From the NCBI GenBank assembly GCA_934162685.1, contig CAKPJO010000002.1, forward strand, positions 1 through 35,391: 35,391 nt of DNA. The letters run 5' to 3'. Source of the DNA: an uncultured Bacilli bacterium. GTDB taxonomy: Bacteria; Bacillota_I; Bacilli_A; RFN20; CAG-826. The first letter of the stretch is position 1. Every line of letters starts with the position of its first letter. Positions 8,102-15,203 of this stretch are shown here, in pieces. Made by a program: the position numbers and the translations under genes. The notes beneath the pieces were generated by a model. That model ran no database searches. It was not told the origin of the DNA and saw nothing but the letters and a program-made list of their open reading frames with translations.

Positions 8102-8130
8102 ATTATATTATGCGAATGTTATAAAGTCAA
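8102..8130 (-). promoter_or_regulatory. Consensus sigma-A promoter of the ABC operon
   Basis: On the minus strand, TTGACT (8130-8125) and TATAAT (8107-8102) are separated by exactly 17 bases. It is the best housekeeping-type promoter in the window and starts right after the terminator of the upstream gene. Confidence 0.8.
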
Positions 8131-8131
8131 C

Positions 8132-8160
8132 AAAAAAACGTTGCCGTTAAGCAAACGTTT
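8132..8160 (-). terminator. Terminator of the nucleoside tri/diphosphatase gene
   Basis: The stem AAACGTTTGC / GCAACGTTT (one bulged T) with a six-base loop and a T7 run begins at the last base of the stop codon. Confidence 0.7.
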
Positions 8161-8690
8161 TAGTCTTCGATATGTTTAAACAAATCATAATATGCATAGA
8201 TTACCTTATCATCAAATGGAAACAAATGTTTTTCCATTAAATAATAAATCTTTTTAACTTCAGAATTAAGCACTTTATCTAATCGATTATCATAATTATA
8301 TTGTTCCTTATGACGTGCATATTCTTTTTCATCTAATACTTTGATATTACCATCTGGGTATAGTTTTAAATCTAAATCATAATCTATATATTTAATTTTT
8401 CCATCACTTACAATACTTGGAGAAGCAATATTACAATAATAGCAAATGCCTTCTTCTTTTAACATTCCAATCGCATTAAACCAATCTTTTTTTGATAAAA
8501 TGGTAACTGCTGGTTCATGTGTATACCAACGTCTTCCATCATCTTCTATTACTCTTGTTCTTTTGCTAGCAACAATAAGGAAGTCTTCATTGTCTTCTAA
8601 AACATAATTTCTTTCCCAGCATCGATGTATGTGACCATTGTGTTTAAAACTATGTATTTGAACCCATTTATTTTTCAAACACATATCCAT
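8160..8690 (-). CDS. Nucleoside tri- and diphosphate phosphatase, DUF402 (Ntdp) family
   Basis: This 176-residue protein matches the UPF0374/DUF402 Ntdp family, which hydrolyses nucleoside tri- and diphosphates with a divalent metal. Landmarks are SFKHNGHIHRCW with Arg near 23, the GICYYCNIASP motif (Asn near 87), and the metal-binding YIDYDLDLKLYPDG (Asp 103, 105 and 107). The spacing is almost the same as I recall for the S. aureus protein. GTG and ATG codons lie inside or abut the AAGGTGA site, so I placed the start at the ATG at 8690, six bases after AAGGTG. It appears to be a single-gene unit with its own terminator. Confidence 0.87.
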   Translation of the reverse strand: MDMCLKNKWVQIHSFKHNGHIHRCWERNYVLEDNEDFLIVASKRTRVIEDDGRRWYTHEPAVTILSKKDWFNAIGMLKEEGICYYCNIASPSIVSDGKIKYIDYDLDLKLYPDGNIKVLDEKEYARHKEQYNYDNRLDKVLNSEVKKIYYLMEKHLFPFDDKVIYAYYDLFKHIED

Positions 8691-8748
8691 AATCATCACC
8701 TTCTAACTAAGTTCTTAACTATTATGACACAATTATAAAAAATAAAAA

Positions 8749-8778
8749 AGCCACCACTTTGTTTTTTTAGTGATGACT
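8749..8778 (-). terminator. Terminator after the 293-aa membrane protein gene
   Basis: On the minus strand, AGTCATCACT pairs over 10 positions (two G-U) with AGTGGTGGCT and is followed by TTTTTTATTTT. It lies 8 bases past the stop codon at 8786. Confidence 0.75.
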
Positions 8779-8785
8779 AAGTATA

Positions 8786-9667
8786 TTAAATAGTTTTTAT
8801 AATTTCTTCACTAACAAATTTTAAATCATTGATTATTTGATCATATGAAGCAAAATCAGTTGGTTCTTGTAATGGTACCGCTACTAACTTATCGGCATAT
8901 GATAAAGCAATTGTGACAAGATTACCATTAATAGTAATTGTAAAATCATATAAGTAATCATTCACTTCGATACTTTCGATTTTAGATATTAAATTACTAT
9001 TAAATATTTTATTATAATTTTTACTAGTTGCATAAACTAATAATTTATCATTATCAATAACTTTTTCTAATCCTTCAACATCAGTTGGGCCATAACAATT
9101 TTCAATCGTGGTTTTACGATATAAAACAATTCGATCATCATAATTTTTATTACTATGATATTGAATAAATTTTCCACAAAAAGCAACAATTGGCTTTTGC
9201 GCATCTTTAGGATTCGTCACACTAAACATTAAATCCGCCATTTGAATAGTTTTCTCATACATATCAAATTGCACAGTATTTTTAGATTTACAAGATACTA
9301 AATCTTTCATGAATTGCGCATTTTTAATATCTTCAATGGTAAATGTATCTTCCGCTAAAGAAGTAAAATCGTTTACATTTATAGCGGCAATTTCAATATC
9401 ATCAATTAAAGCATAAAAATCATTAATATATTTACGTGTTCGGCTATTTATTTTGCTTCTAACAATTTTTAAGTATACAAATGCTGCAACAATTAATACT
9501 ATTGAAACTATTAAAGCAATTGTCATCTTATCTTTTAACAAAACAAAATCTAAAATAAATACTAAAATCATTAAAGCAAAAATTGCCCAGTTGATTATTC
9601 TAATTTTCTTAAAATAATTTAAAAAATTAACACGTGATTCTTCTATTTGCTTTTTCTTTTCATCCAT
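8786..9667 (-). CDS. Two-helix membrane protein of unknown function
   Basis: This 293-residue protein has a charged N-terminus (MDEKKKQIEESR), two adjacent membrane helices (about 27-46 and 50-69), and then a large soluble, probably cytoplasmic domain of about 220 residues. The layout and the segment AFCGKFIQYHSNKNYDDRIVLYRK recall DUF3137-type proteins (a two-helix hairpin followed by a galanin-like domain), but the resemblance is weak and I do not assign it. The ATG follows GAGGTGA. It has its own terminator and no functionally telling neighbour. Confidence 0.7.
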   Translation of the reverse strand: MDEKKKQIEESRVNFLNYFKKIRIINWAIFALMILVFILDFVLLKDKMTIALIVSIVLIVAAFVYLKIVRSKINSRTRKYINDFYALIDDIEIAAINVNDFTSLAEDTFTIEDIKNAQFMKDLVSCKSKNTVQFDMYEKTIQMADLMFSVTNPKDAQKPIVAFCGKFIQYHSNKNYDDRIVLYRKTTIENCYGPTDVEGLEKVIDNDKLLVYATSKNYNKIFNSNLISKIESIEVNDYLYDFTITINGNLVTIALSYADKLVAVPLQEPTDFASYDQIINDLKFVSEEIIKTI

Positions 9668-9711
9668 AAATATTCACCTCTATGATATTTAAGATACCAC
9701 AAAAGTGAAGT

Positions 9712-10800
9712 TTAGTCATTAACTAGTTTTTTATTATTTCCTTTTATAAAGTAATAAATAGTAAGTCCCAAATTAGCAACCGCTAAAACACCAAGGATTA
9801 CAATAACTAAATTCATTGGATAAAATGCTTTAAAATTATAAGTATTATTTGTTAGTTTATTTACCTCATTTAATAAAGATGATTTCATAAAGAAAGATAA
9901 AATAAATGATATAGATAATAATGATGTAGAAGTAATTGTTTTTACTTTAAAATATTTATTTGGAACAAACATAAGTGCTGCGACTAAAACTAAAGCAATA
10001 CCAATAATAAGCGCAAATGCATTAGGTGCTAATTTAAAGTCAACATAATTTTCTCCTACTAAATAACTAGATGATGTACCAAACATCGCGTCAAATCCTG
10101 TAACATGGCTAGATAAGATTTTATTCCAATCACTATCATATTTATAAATAAATTTACCAGAGAATAAAATCACTGCCATAATTGAAGAGCATAAGATAAC
10201 TGTAGAATAAATTTGTTCATTACTAATTGATTTAAATTCTTCTTTTGCCTCAAATACAAATGGTGCTTTAAAGACTAATACTATTAATATTGCAGCGCAT
10301 AAAATTGCAGATGGAATAATATAAAGAGCGTTATATCCTAAAGAATAAGCAAATGGAGCCATACCTTCTGGAGCATAATCAGCAAAGAAAATTACCCCTG
10401 ATGCTGTTGCGCATGCCAAACGTAAAATAGCGCCAAATAAAATAGAACCCGCTACAACGAATGATTTTTTCTTTTTTGACTCAGCATTAGCAAGCATTTT
10501 AGCAAATGCTCCTGAGAAGCCAACAACAGTATAAGCACCCCAATAGTCAAGGAATATTTGTGCCCAGTGTACAAAATTGCCACCATAAAATGTTTGGATA
10601 ACACCAATGGCAAGTCCAGTGCAAAGTCCTCCTTTTAACCCCCAACGATATGACATGATGAAAATTGGAATCATGGCAATACCAATCGATCCTCCATTAG
10701 GGAATAAAGGATCAGAATAAAGTCCAGCAAAGTAATCAAGTACAATGCCTAGTGCGGTAAATATAGCTACTTCGCACATAAATTTAAGGTTTTTTGACAT
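9712..10800 (-). CDS. ThiT/YuaJ-like thiamin transporter (ECF S-component) with a long C-terminal extension
   Basis: The first ~180 residues match the six-helix ThiT substrate-binding subunit that works with a shared ECF energising module. Features are an N-terminal hydrophobic pair, YRWGLKGGLCTGLAIGVIQ (about 51-69), HWAQIFLDYWGAYTVVGFSG (about 78-97), and PFAYSLGYNALYIIPSAI. A further ~180 residues follow with about four more predicted helices. The family is normally 180-200 aa, so 362 is unusual. Control by an upstream TPP riboswitch supports thiamin as cargo. The longest frame is 13 codons longer, but GAAAGGAAG before the ATG at 10800 fixes the start. Confidence 0.88.
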   Translation of the reverse strand: MSKNLKFMCEVAIFTALGIVLDYFAGLYSDPLFPNGGSIGIAMIPIFIMSYRWGLKGGLCTGLAIGVIQTFYGGNFVHWAQIFLDYWGAYTVVGFSGAFAKMLANAESKKKKSFVVAGSILFGAILRLACATASGVIFFADYAPEGMAPFAYSLGYNALYIIPSAILCAAILIVLVFKAPFVFEAKEEFKSISNEQIYSTVILCSSIMAVILFSGKFIYKYDSDWNKILSSHVTGFDAMFGTSSSYLVGENYVDFKLAPNAFALIIGIALVLVAALMFVPNKYFKVKTITSTSLLSISFILSFFMKSSLLNEVNKLTNNTYNFKAFYPMNLVIVILGVLAVANLGLTIYYFIKGNNKKLVND

Positions 10801-10825
10801 TTTTATACTTCCTTTCAAATAAAAA

Positions 10826-10851
10826 ACCTCTCTAGGCAAAAAGTGAGAGGT
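10826..10851 (-). terminator. Terminator of the TPP riboswitch expression platform
   Basis: On the minus strand, ACCTCTC and GAGAGGT pair and run into T6. The hairpin lies between the aptamer and the thiT ribosome site, so TPP binding probably favours transcription stop. The CCTCTC arm could alternatively pair with GAGAGG of the aptamer, which gives an antiterminator. Confidence 0.85.
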
Positions 10852-10867
10852 AAGAAAATATAAAAAA

Positions 10868-10952
10868 TTCTACTTCCGCTAGCATTACCTAGATCAAGTT
10901 CGGTCGAAGTTAAGTAACTTCCTCTCAGCCTAGTTCACTAAGCTCCCGTACT
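10868..10952 (-). ncRNA. TPP riboswitch (THI element)
   Basis: The minus strand carries the conserved THI-box parts in order: GGGAGC (5' P1/P2), the core CTGAGAGG, a variable P3 arm with GACCGAACTTGATC, then CTAGGTAATGCTAGCGGAAG. It directly precedes a terminator and the ThiT-like gene. Confidence 0.95.
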
Positions 10953-10955
10953 TAA

Positions 10956-10984
10956 ATTTTAGCATATCACGGATTTCTATACAA
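10956..10984 (-). promoter_or_regulatory. Promoter of the riboswitch-thiT unit
   Basis: On the minus strand, TTGTAT and TAAAAT are separated by 17 bases, with TGC before the -10 (extended). Transcription would start just before the aptamer. Confidence 0.65.
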
Positions 10985-10997
10985 TAAATTTAACAAA

Positions 10998-11363
10998 TTA
11001 ACGGAAATCAAAGCCAAATGGTAATAAAACAAATCTTGCAAGTTTAAAATATTGAAGTCCAAAAGGAATCCCAACAATAGTTATACATAAAAGTAACCCT
11101 GTAATTAAATAGCCAATGGCTTCAATTAAACCAAATAAGATAACCCACAAAATATTTCCTAATAATCTAAAAGGGCCTACTTTATTAGTGGCAACAACTT
11201 CTTTTCCAAATGGCCAAATAACAAATCTTCCGATTTTTATTAATTGTAAACCATAAGGAATACCAATAATTGTAATACATACTACTGCACCAACAATAAT
11301 ATTTCCAATCTCCCAAAATAATCCACCAAATAGGAGCCAAAATAAATTACCAAGTGTTTTCAT
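10998..11363 (-). CDS. YccF domain inner-membrane protein
   Basis: This 121-residue protein is made of two similar halves. Each has LGNxxW, a hydrophobic helix, ITIxGIPxGLQ, and a K..RFV..PFG ending (ending near residues 53 and 117). This duplication is the hallmark of the YccF family of membrane proteins, whose function is unknown. GTG and ATG codons precede the chosen start, but GGAG lies 8 bases before the ATG at 11363. It stands alone between its own promoter and the thiT promoter. Confidence 0.85.
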   Translation of the reverse strand: MKTLGNLFWLLFGGLFWEIGNIIVGAVVCITIIGIPYGLQLIKIGRFVIWPFGKEVVATNKVGPFRLLGNILWVILFGLIEAIGYLITGLLLCITIVGIPFGLQYFKLARFVLLPFGFDFR

Positions 11364-11390
11364 AAACATCACTCCAAAAAATCTATACTT

Positions 11391-11399
11391 ATTTTATCA
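11391..11399 (-). promoter_or_regulatory. Extended -10 promoter of yccF-like gene
   Basis: The minus strand reads TGATAAAAT (extended -10), about 28 bases before the ATG at 11363. The -35 match is poor. Confidence 0.45.
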
Positions 11400-11454
11400 T
11401 ACTCATAATGCTACTAACATATATTTTCATTGAAAGATAAAAAGGAGAATTTTT

Positions 11455-11940
11455 ATGGATAGAATGACACCACCACCTAATTATTATGGAGCTCCATTCC
11501 CAGGATTTAATCAAGGTCCTCAAGGGCCACAAGGCGCACAACCACCAATGCCAACGCCTAATAATGTTCCTCCACAAAATAACATGCCTAATCAAAATTT
11601 AAACAACCAAACACCTCCACCATATACTGGACAAGTAGAAAGCATGAATGCCGATTACAAGCAAAATAGTGATAACAATCAACTTTGTGTTTGTTATACT
11701 TATGCCGATATTGCTCACGCTAATAGAGGAAAGGTGGTTAAAATTTATTGTTCTTTTCCTGACTCTAGCAAATGGCATGATGTAGTTATTGAAGGCATTA
11801 TTTATTATGCTGCGGATGATCACATTGTAATTGAAAGTATTGAAGAGCCAAAAAAATATACAATGATTTTAGGTGTTTATGTTAATTATATGGAAACATA
11901 TGAAAAACCTATTGTTCCAATGAGCAAAAAGAATAATTAG
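11455..11940 (+). CDS. GerQ-like (spore coat) protein
   Basis: This 161-residue protein has a Pro/Gln/Asn-rich, disordered N-terminal half (about 1-65, with GPQGPQGAQPP) and a compact C-terminal domain. That domain reads NRGKVVKIYCSFPDSSKWHD, then IEGIIYYAADDHIVIES, then YTMILGVYVNYMETYEKP. It matches the GerQ/YwdL core as I recall it from Bacillus (NRGK..YMTFPDSSEW..AAGRDHIILSDP..YLLLMVYLDY). GerQ is a transglutaminase-crosslinked inner spore coat protein needed for germination. The start follows AAAGGAG. No other sporulation gene is in the window, so whether this organism sporulates is open. Confidence 0.78.
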   Translation: MDRMTPPPNYYGAPFPGFNQGPQGPQGAQPPMPTPNNVPPQNNMPNQNLNNQTPPPYTGQVESMNADYKQNSDNNQLCVCYTYADIAHANRGKVVKIYCSFPDSSKWHDVVIEGIIYYAADDHIVIESIEEPKKYTMILGVYVNYMETYEKPIVPMSKKNN

Positions 11941-11948
11941 ATAGTAAA

Positions 11949-11989
11949 AAAAAGAATTGGGTTGAAACTAAATCAATTCAATTCTTTTT
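11949..11989. terminator. Bidirectional terminator between gerQ-like gene and ung
   Basis: AAAAAGAATTGGGTTGA pairs with TCAATTCAATTCTTTTT (two G-U pairs) around a seven-base loop. It serves the convergent gerQ-like gene and ung. Confidence 0.8.
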
Positions 11990-11998
11990 GTTTTTCAA

Positions 11999-12661
11999 TT
12001 AATTTTTCCAATTTATTGGTTCAATACCATGCTCTTTTAAATAATTATTAGTTTTTAAGAAAAGATTTTGGTGAAAGAATCCGCCTCTATTCGCCGATAA
12101 TGGTGATGGATGTGTTGATTCTAAAATCAAATGATTAGGATTTGATAAATATTTTTTTAAACTTCTAGCATAACTTCCCCATAATAAAAATACCATTGGC
12201 TGCGGTTGTTCATCTAAAGTATGAAGAACATCTTTAACAAATAAATCATAACCAATATTTTGATGTGATAAAGGAATAGATTTACGTACTGTTAAAATAG
12301 TATTTAAAAGCAATACTCCTTGTTTGGCTAAATAAGTTAAATCACCGCTTGCAAAATTCATTTTATATCCAAAATTATTTTCTATTTCTTTATATATATT
12401 AATAAGAGATGGAGGTAAAGCCACTCCATTAGGGACAGAAAATGATAAACCCATAGCTTGATACTCTTCATGATAAGGATCTTGACCAATAATCACTACT
12501 TTTACTTCTTTTAATGGTGTATATTTAAAAGCATTAAACATCATATTGCGAGGCGGAAAAATCGTATGTGTGGCGTATTCTTCATTTAAGATTTGATTAA
12601 TTTTTTTAGCATAATCTTGTGTCTTAATATACTCAAAAAGTTCTTCCCAACTATTTATCAT
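11999..12661 (-). CDS. ung: Uracil-DNA glycosylase, family 1
   Basis: This enzyme removes uracil from DNA in base excision repair. The protein (220 aa, normal length) carries the catalytic water-activating motif GQDPYH (about 59-64, Asp 61), GLSFSVP, the uracil-binding LLNTILTVR, and the leucine-loop motif HPSPLSA (about 184-190, catalytic His). The ATG at 12661 lies inside the last codons of the upstream membrane-protein gene (overlap 11 bases), and no strong separate ribosome site is seen. Translation is therefore probably coupled. A GTG nine bases upstream is the other possible start. Confidence 0.96.
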   Translation of the reverse strand: MINSWEELFEYIKTQDYAKKINQILNEEYATHTIFPPRNMMFNAFKYTPLKEVKVVIIGQDPYHEEYQAMGLSFSVPNGVALPPSLINIYKEIENNFGYKMNFASGDLTYLAKQGVLLLNTILTVRKSIPLSHQNIGYDLFVKDVLHTLDEQPQPMVFLLWGSYARSLKKYLSNPNHLILESTHPSPLSANRGGFFHQNLFLKTNNYLKEHGIEPINWKN

Positions 12662-13979
12662 TTTTATCACTACTTTCTAAATCAATAACGCTTTTTTCAT
12701 CCACTAAATCTTTAAGTGGAATATTTTTTGGTTTAACTGGTGAAACCTTTACTGGTTTTCTTAAATTTGTAGGCATTAAAGGTTTAACAACTTTTTCATT
12801 ACTACTTTCTTTTATTCCTTCCATTGGTTCATTTGCTAAATCACTATTATTTTCTTCAACTGCGCTAGATGTTTCTAATTTATCGTTTTGATTTAAAACA
12901 TCAAATTTATCATCAAATGTTAATTTTTTAGTGTCATCAGAACTTGTAATTTCTTTTTGATGAGTTACTTCTGTATTTGATAATTGAATATTTTCATTGA
13001 GGACTTGCGTTTTATCTAAGGAAGATAAAATAACTCTAAGAGGCTTTTTCTCTGTAATTGGCTTAGCCACTTCATGGAGTTGATGTTTTTCTTCTACACC
13101 AAGATCAACAATACCATGCGCTAAATCATCAAAGTAATTTTGTTTATTTTTGTTTTCTTCATTAATTTGTTTTATATCAATTGTGGCAATGGTTTCTACA
13201 ATCGATTTACTATGCACAAATCTAGCATGTTCAAGAATATCACTTGTTTCTACGAATGTTTCTTCTCCTTGAATAGCGTTAACGCGGCGTTCATGATCTC
13301 TTAAAGCTCTTTTAGCTTTTCCTTTAGCAATTGGCTTTTTTAAAAGAATCGCAAACATTGAGAAAATCATCCAATATAAAAAAGCCACACTTACTAAACC
13401 AATAATTAAAATCGCAAATTTTACAGCGTCATCTTTTTCAAATAAAGGTCTTGCATTATGATTATAGAAAGAAATATTTTGCTCAAATATCGAATATAAA
13501 TTGGGAGCATTTTCTTTAAATCCTTCTTGTAAATCATAAGAGTTTAATAAAAAGAAATATAAAATCCATAAGTTAAGTGGAACCCACATAAAGACTAAGC
13601 GAAAAATAGGAACACGCTTTTCAAAAAGGATTGGATCAAATTCGCTTTTTGGTAAACTAATTTCATCTTTTTCCACAGTTTTTGGACTTTTTCTTCTAGT
13701 TTTAGCAACAATAAAATAAATAATGAAATAAATTAGAATAATTAAGAATGTAATAATAAAGAAACTTATAGTATTTGCAATGATATTATTAACTGTCCCA
13801 TCTTCAACAAATATTGGTAAACGCAACAAATTACTTACAGCAGTTAAGATAATTTGTGTTAAATCTCTAATCCATAATAAAAATTGTGGTAATACTTTAA
13901 CAATACTTGGAGTCATAAATAAAATTGCAAAAATCAAGTCCACAATAATAAGCACTAATGGGAAAATCCATTTTTTCAT
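12651..13979 (-). CDS. Four-helix membrane protein with long charged cytoplasmic tail
   Basis: This 442-residue protein has hydrophobic segments near 3-25, 70-93, 125-147 and 187-213, and then an R/K-rich stretch (KPIAKGKAKRALRDHERR). The remaining ~220 residues are hydrophilic and low in complexity, rich in Glu, Asn, Ser and Lys, and look disordered. They end in a proline/lysine patch (LRKPVKVSPVKPKNIPL). I recognise no family. The longest frame starts at a GTG one base after the ribosome site; AAGGAG lies 10 bases before the ATG at 13979, so I use that. It overlaps and probably drives translation of ung. Confidence 0.7.
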   Translation of the reverse strand: MKKWIFPLVLIIVDLIFAILFMTPSIVKVLPQFLLWIRDLTQIILTAVSNLLRLPIFVEDGTVNNIIANTISFFIITFLIILIYFIIYFIVAKTRRKSPKTVEKDEISLPKSEFDPILFEKRVPIFRLVFMWVPLNLWILYFFLLNSYDLQEGFKENAPNLYSIFEQNISFYNHNARPLFEKDDAVKFAILIIGLVSVAFLYWMIFSMFAILLKKPIAKGKAKRALRDHERRVNAIQGEETFVETSDILEHARFVHSKSIVETIATIDIKQINEENKNKQNYFDDLAHGIVDLGVEEKHQLHEVAKPITEKKPLRVILSSLDKTQVLNENIQLSNTEVTHQKEITSSDDTKKLTFDDKFDVLNQNDKLETSSAVEENNSDLANEPMEGIKESSNEKVVKPLMPTNLRKPVKVSPVKPKNIPLKDLVDEKSVIDLESSDKNDK

Positions 13980-14028
13980 ATTATTCACGCTCCTTTTCTA
14001 TATGATAAACTATTTTGCAAAATGATTA

Positions 14029-14068
14029 TATAAATATTTTATAAATATTTTATAATTTGTTGTATAAT
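14029..14068 (+). promoter_or_regulatory. Promoter of the first glycosyltransferase gene, with 11-bp AT tandem repeat
   Basis: TATAAT at 14063-14068 lies 25 bases before the ATG at 14094. It is preceded by two exact, helix-phased copies of TATAAATATTT (14029-14039, 14040-14050) and a partial third. These resemble an UP element or curved DNA. The -35 match is weak. Confidence 0.45.
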
Positions 14069-14093
14069 GTGCGTGGGAGATATTTTTTGGCTC

Positions 14094-15203
14094 ATGCGAA
14101 TACTTTTTGTTTTTAATCATCCAGCACCATATAAAATCAATCTACTTAATGCCATTGCTAAAGAGCATGACTTAGATGTTATATTTGAACGAACTAGTAA
14201 TTCTAATCGTCCAAAAGATTTTTATTATAAAAATGAATATAATTTTAATTATAAATTCTTAAAAGGTATTTATTTTGGAGATGAAAATCATTTTAGTTTT
14301 GCTTTAAAAAACTACATTAAACATAATCATAAAAATTATGACTTAATTATGATGAATGGATATTCTACAATTTCTGAAATAATCGCAATTAATTATATGA
14401 TTAAGCACAAAATTAAATACGTTCTGTATATTAATGGCGGAGTAATTCATAAAGTAGAAAAGAAATTTAAGAAAAATTTAAAGACAAAATTAGTATCTAA
14501 CGCTAGTATATATTTTTCTCCTTGCTTAAAATCTAATGAATTTTTATTATATTATGGAGCAAAAAAAGAGAATATTTATAACTATGTTTATTCCACTATT
14601 TATGAATCTAATATTTTATTAGCGCCTTTAACAAAAGAGGAAAAAAAGCATGAACGAGAATTAAACCATATTAGTAATGACTTTGACCATTATTTTGTAA
14701 CTTTTGGGCAATTTATTGATCGAAAAAACAATATGCTTTTATTAGAATTATTTGCTAAATTACCATCTAATAATCATTTAACACTTGTAGGATCTGGCGA
14801 AGAAGAAAATAAATATAAAGAATTTATCAAAGAGAATAATTTAGGAAAACAAGTAACAATTATTCCGTTCAAAAAACAACCAAACCTGTTAAAATTCTTA
14901 CATTGTTTTGACTATTTTATTTCATTATCAAAAGAAGATATTTACGGACATATGATCAATGAAGCTTTGTCACAAGGTCTTCCTGTAATTGCTTCTAACC
15001 GTATTGTTTCTTCTTATAATCTAATCAAAAATAATATTAATGGTTTTATTGTAGATAATATAGAACAAGATGAAATTCTACAAATAATGAAAGATTATAT
15101 TAAAGATATCAATCCAGCAACATGCTTAAAGACCGCAAAAGAAAATACTATTGAAAAAATGATACAATCACATTTAGAAATATTAAAGGAATTAGAAAAA
15201 TGA
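14094..15203 (+). CDS. GT-B glycosyltransferase (family 4-like)
   Basis: This 369-residue GT-B enzyme probably transfers a sugar from a nucleotide donor at the cytoplasmic face of the membrane. It begins MRILFVFNHPAPYKINLLNA, typical of the N-terminal Rossmann half. The C-terminal half has the FGQFIDRKNNMLLLELFA switch and the E-x7-E donor-site motif EDIYGHMINEALSQGLPVIAS (about residues 281-301). The frame opens 9 codons earlier at an ATG overlapping a TATAAT box, so I put the start at 14094, whose ribosome site (GGGAG) is 13-14 bases away and weak. It ends in the only TGA stop of the window, overlapping the next start as ATGA. Confidence 0.85.
   Translation: MRILFVFNHPAPYKINLLNAIAKEHDLDVIFERTSNSNRPKDFYYKNEYNFNYKFLKGIYFGDENHFSFALKNYIKHNHKNYDLIMMNGYSTISEIIAINYMIKHKIKYVLYINGGVIHKVEKKFKKNLKTKLVSNASIYFSPCLKSNEFLLYYGAKKENIYNYVYSTIYESNILLAPLTKEEKKHERELNHISNDFDHYFVTFGQFIDRKNNMLLLELFAKLPSNNHLTLVGSGEEENKYKEFIKENNLGKQVTIIPFKKQPNLLKFLHCFDYFISLSKEDIYGHMINEALSQGLPVIASNRIVSSYNLIKNNINGFIVDNIEQDEILQIMKDYIKDINPATCLKTAKENTIEKMIQSHLEILKELEK

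Noticed and set aside
10826..10952. Candidate T-box or other leader upstream of the ThiT-like gene
   Set aside because: The conserved CTGAGAGG and GGTAATGC..GCGGAAG blocks identify it as a TPP riboswitch.
11389..11823. Minus-strand frames opposite the GerQ-like gene
   Set aside because: They lie over its Pro/Gln-rich part, have no ribosome sites, and encode odd Trp/Ile-rich peptides.
14029..14058. AT-rich 11-bp tandem repeat as a CRISPR or origin-like iteron
   Set aside because: There are only two full copies in simple A/T sequence directly upstream of a -10 box, which fits promoter DNA better.
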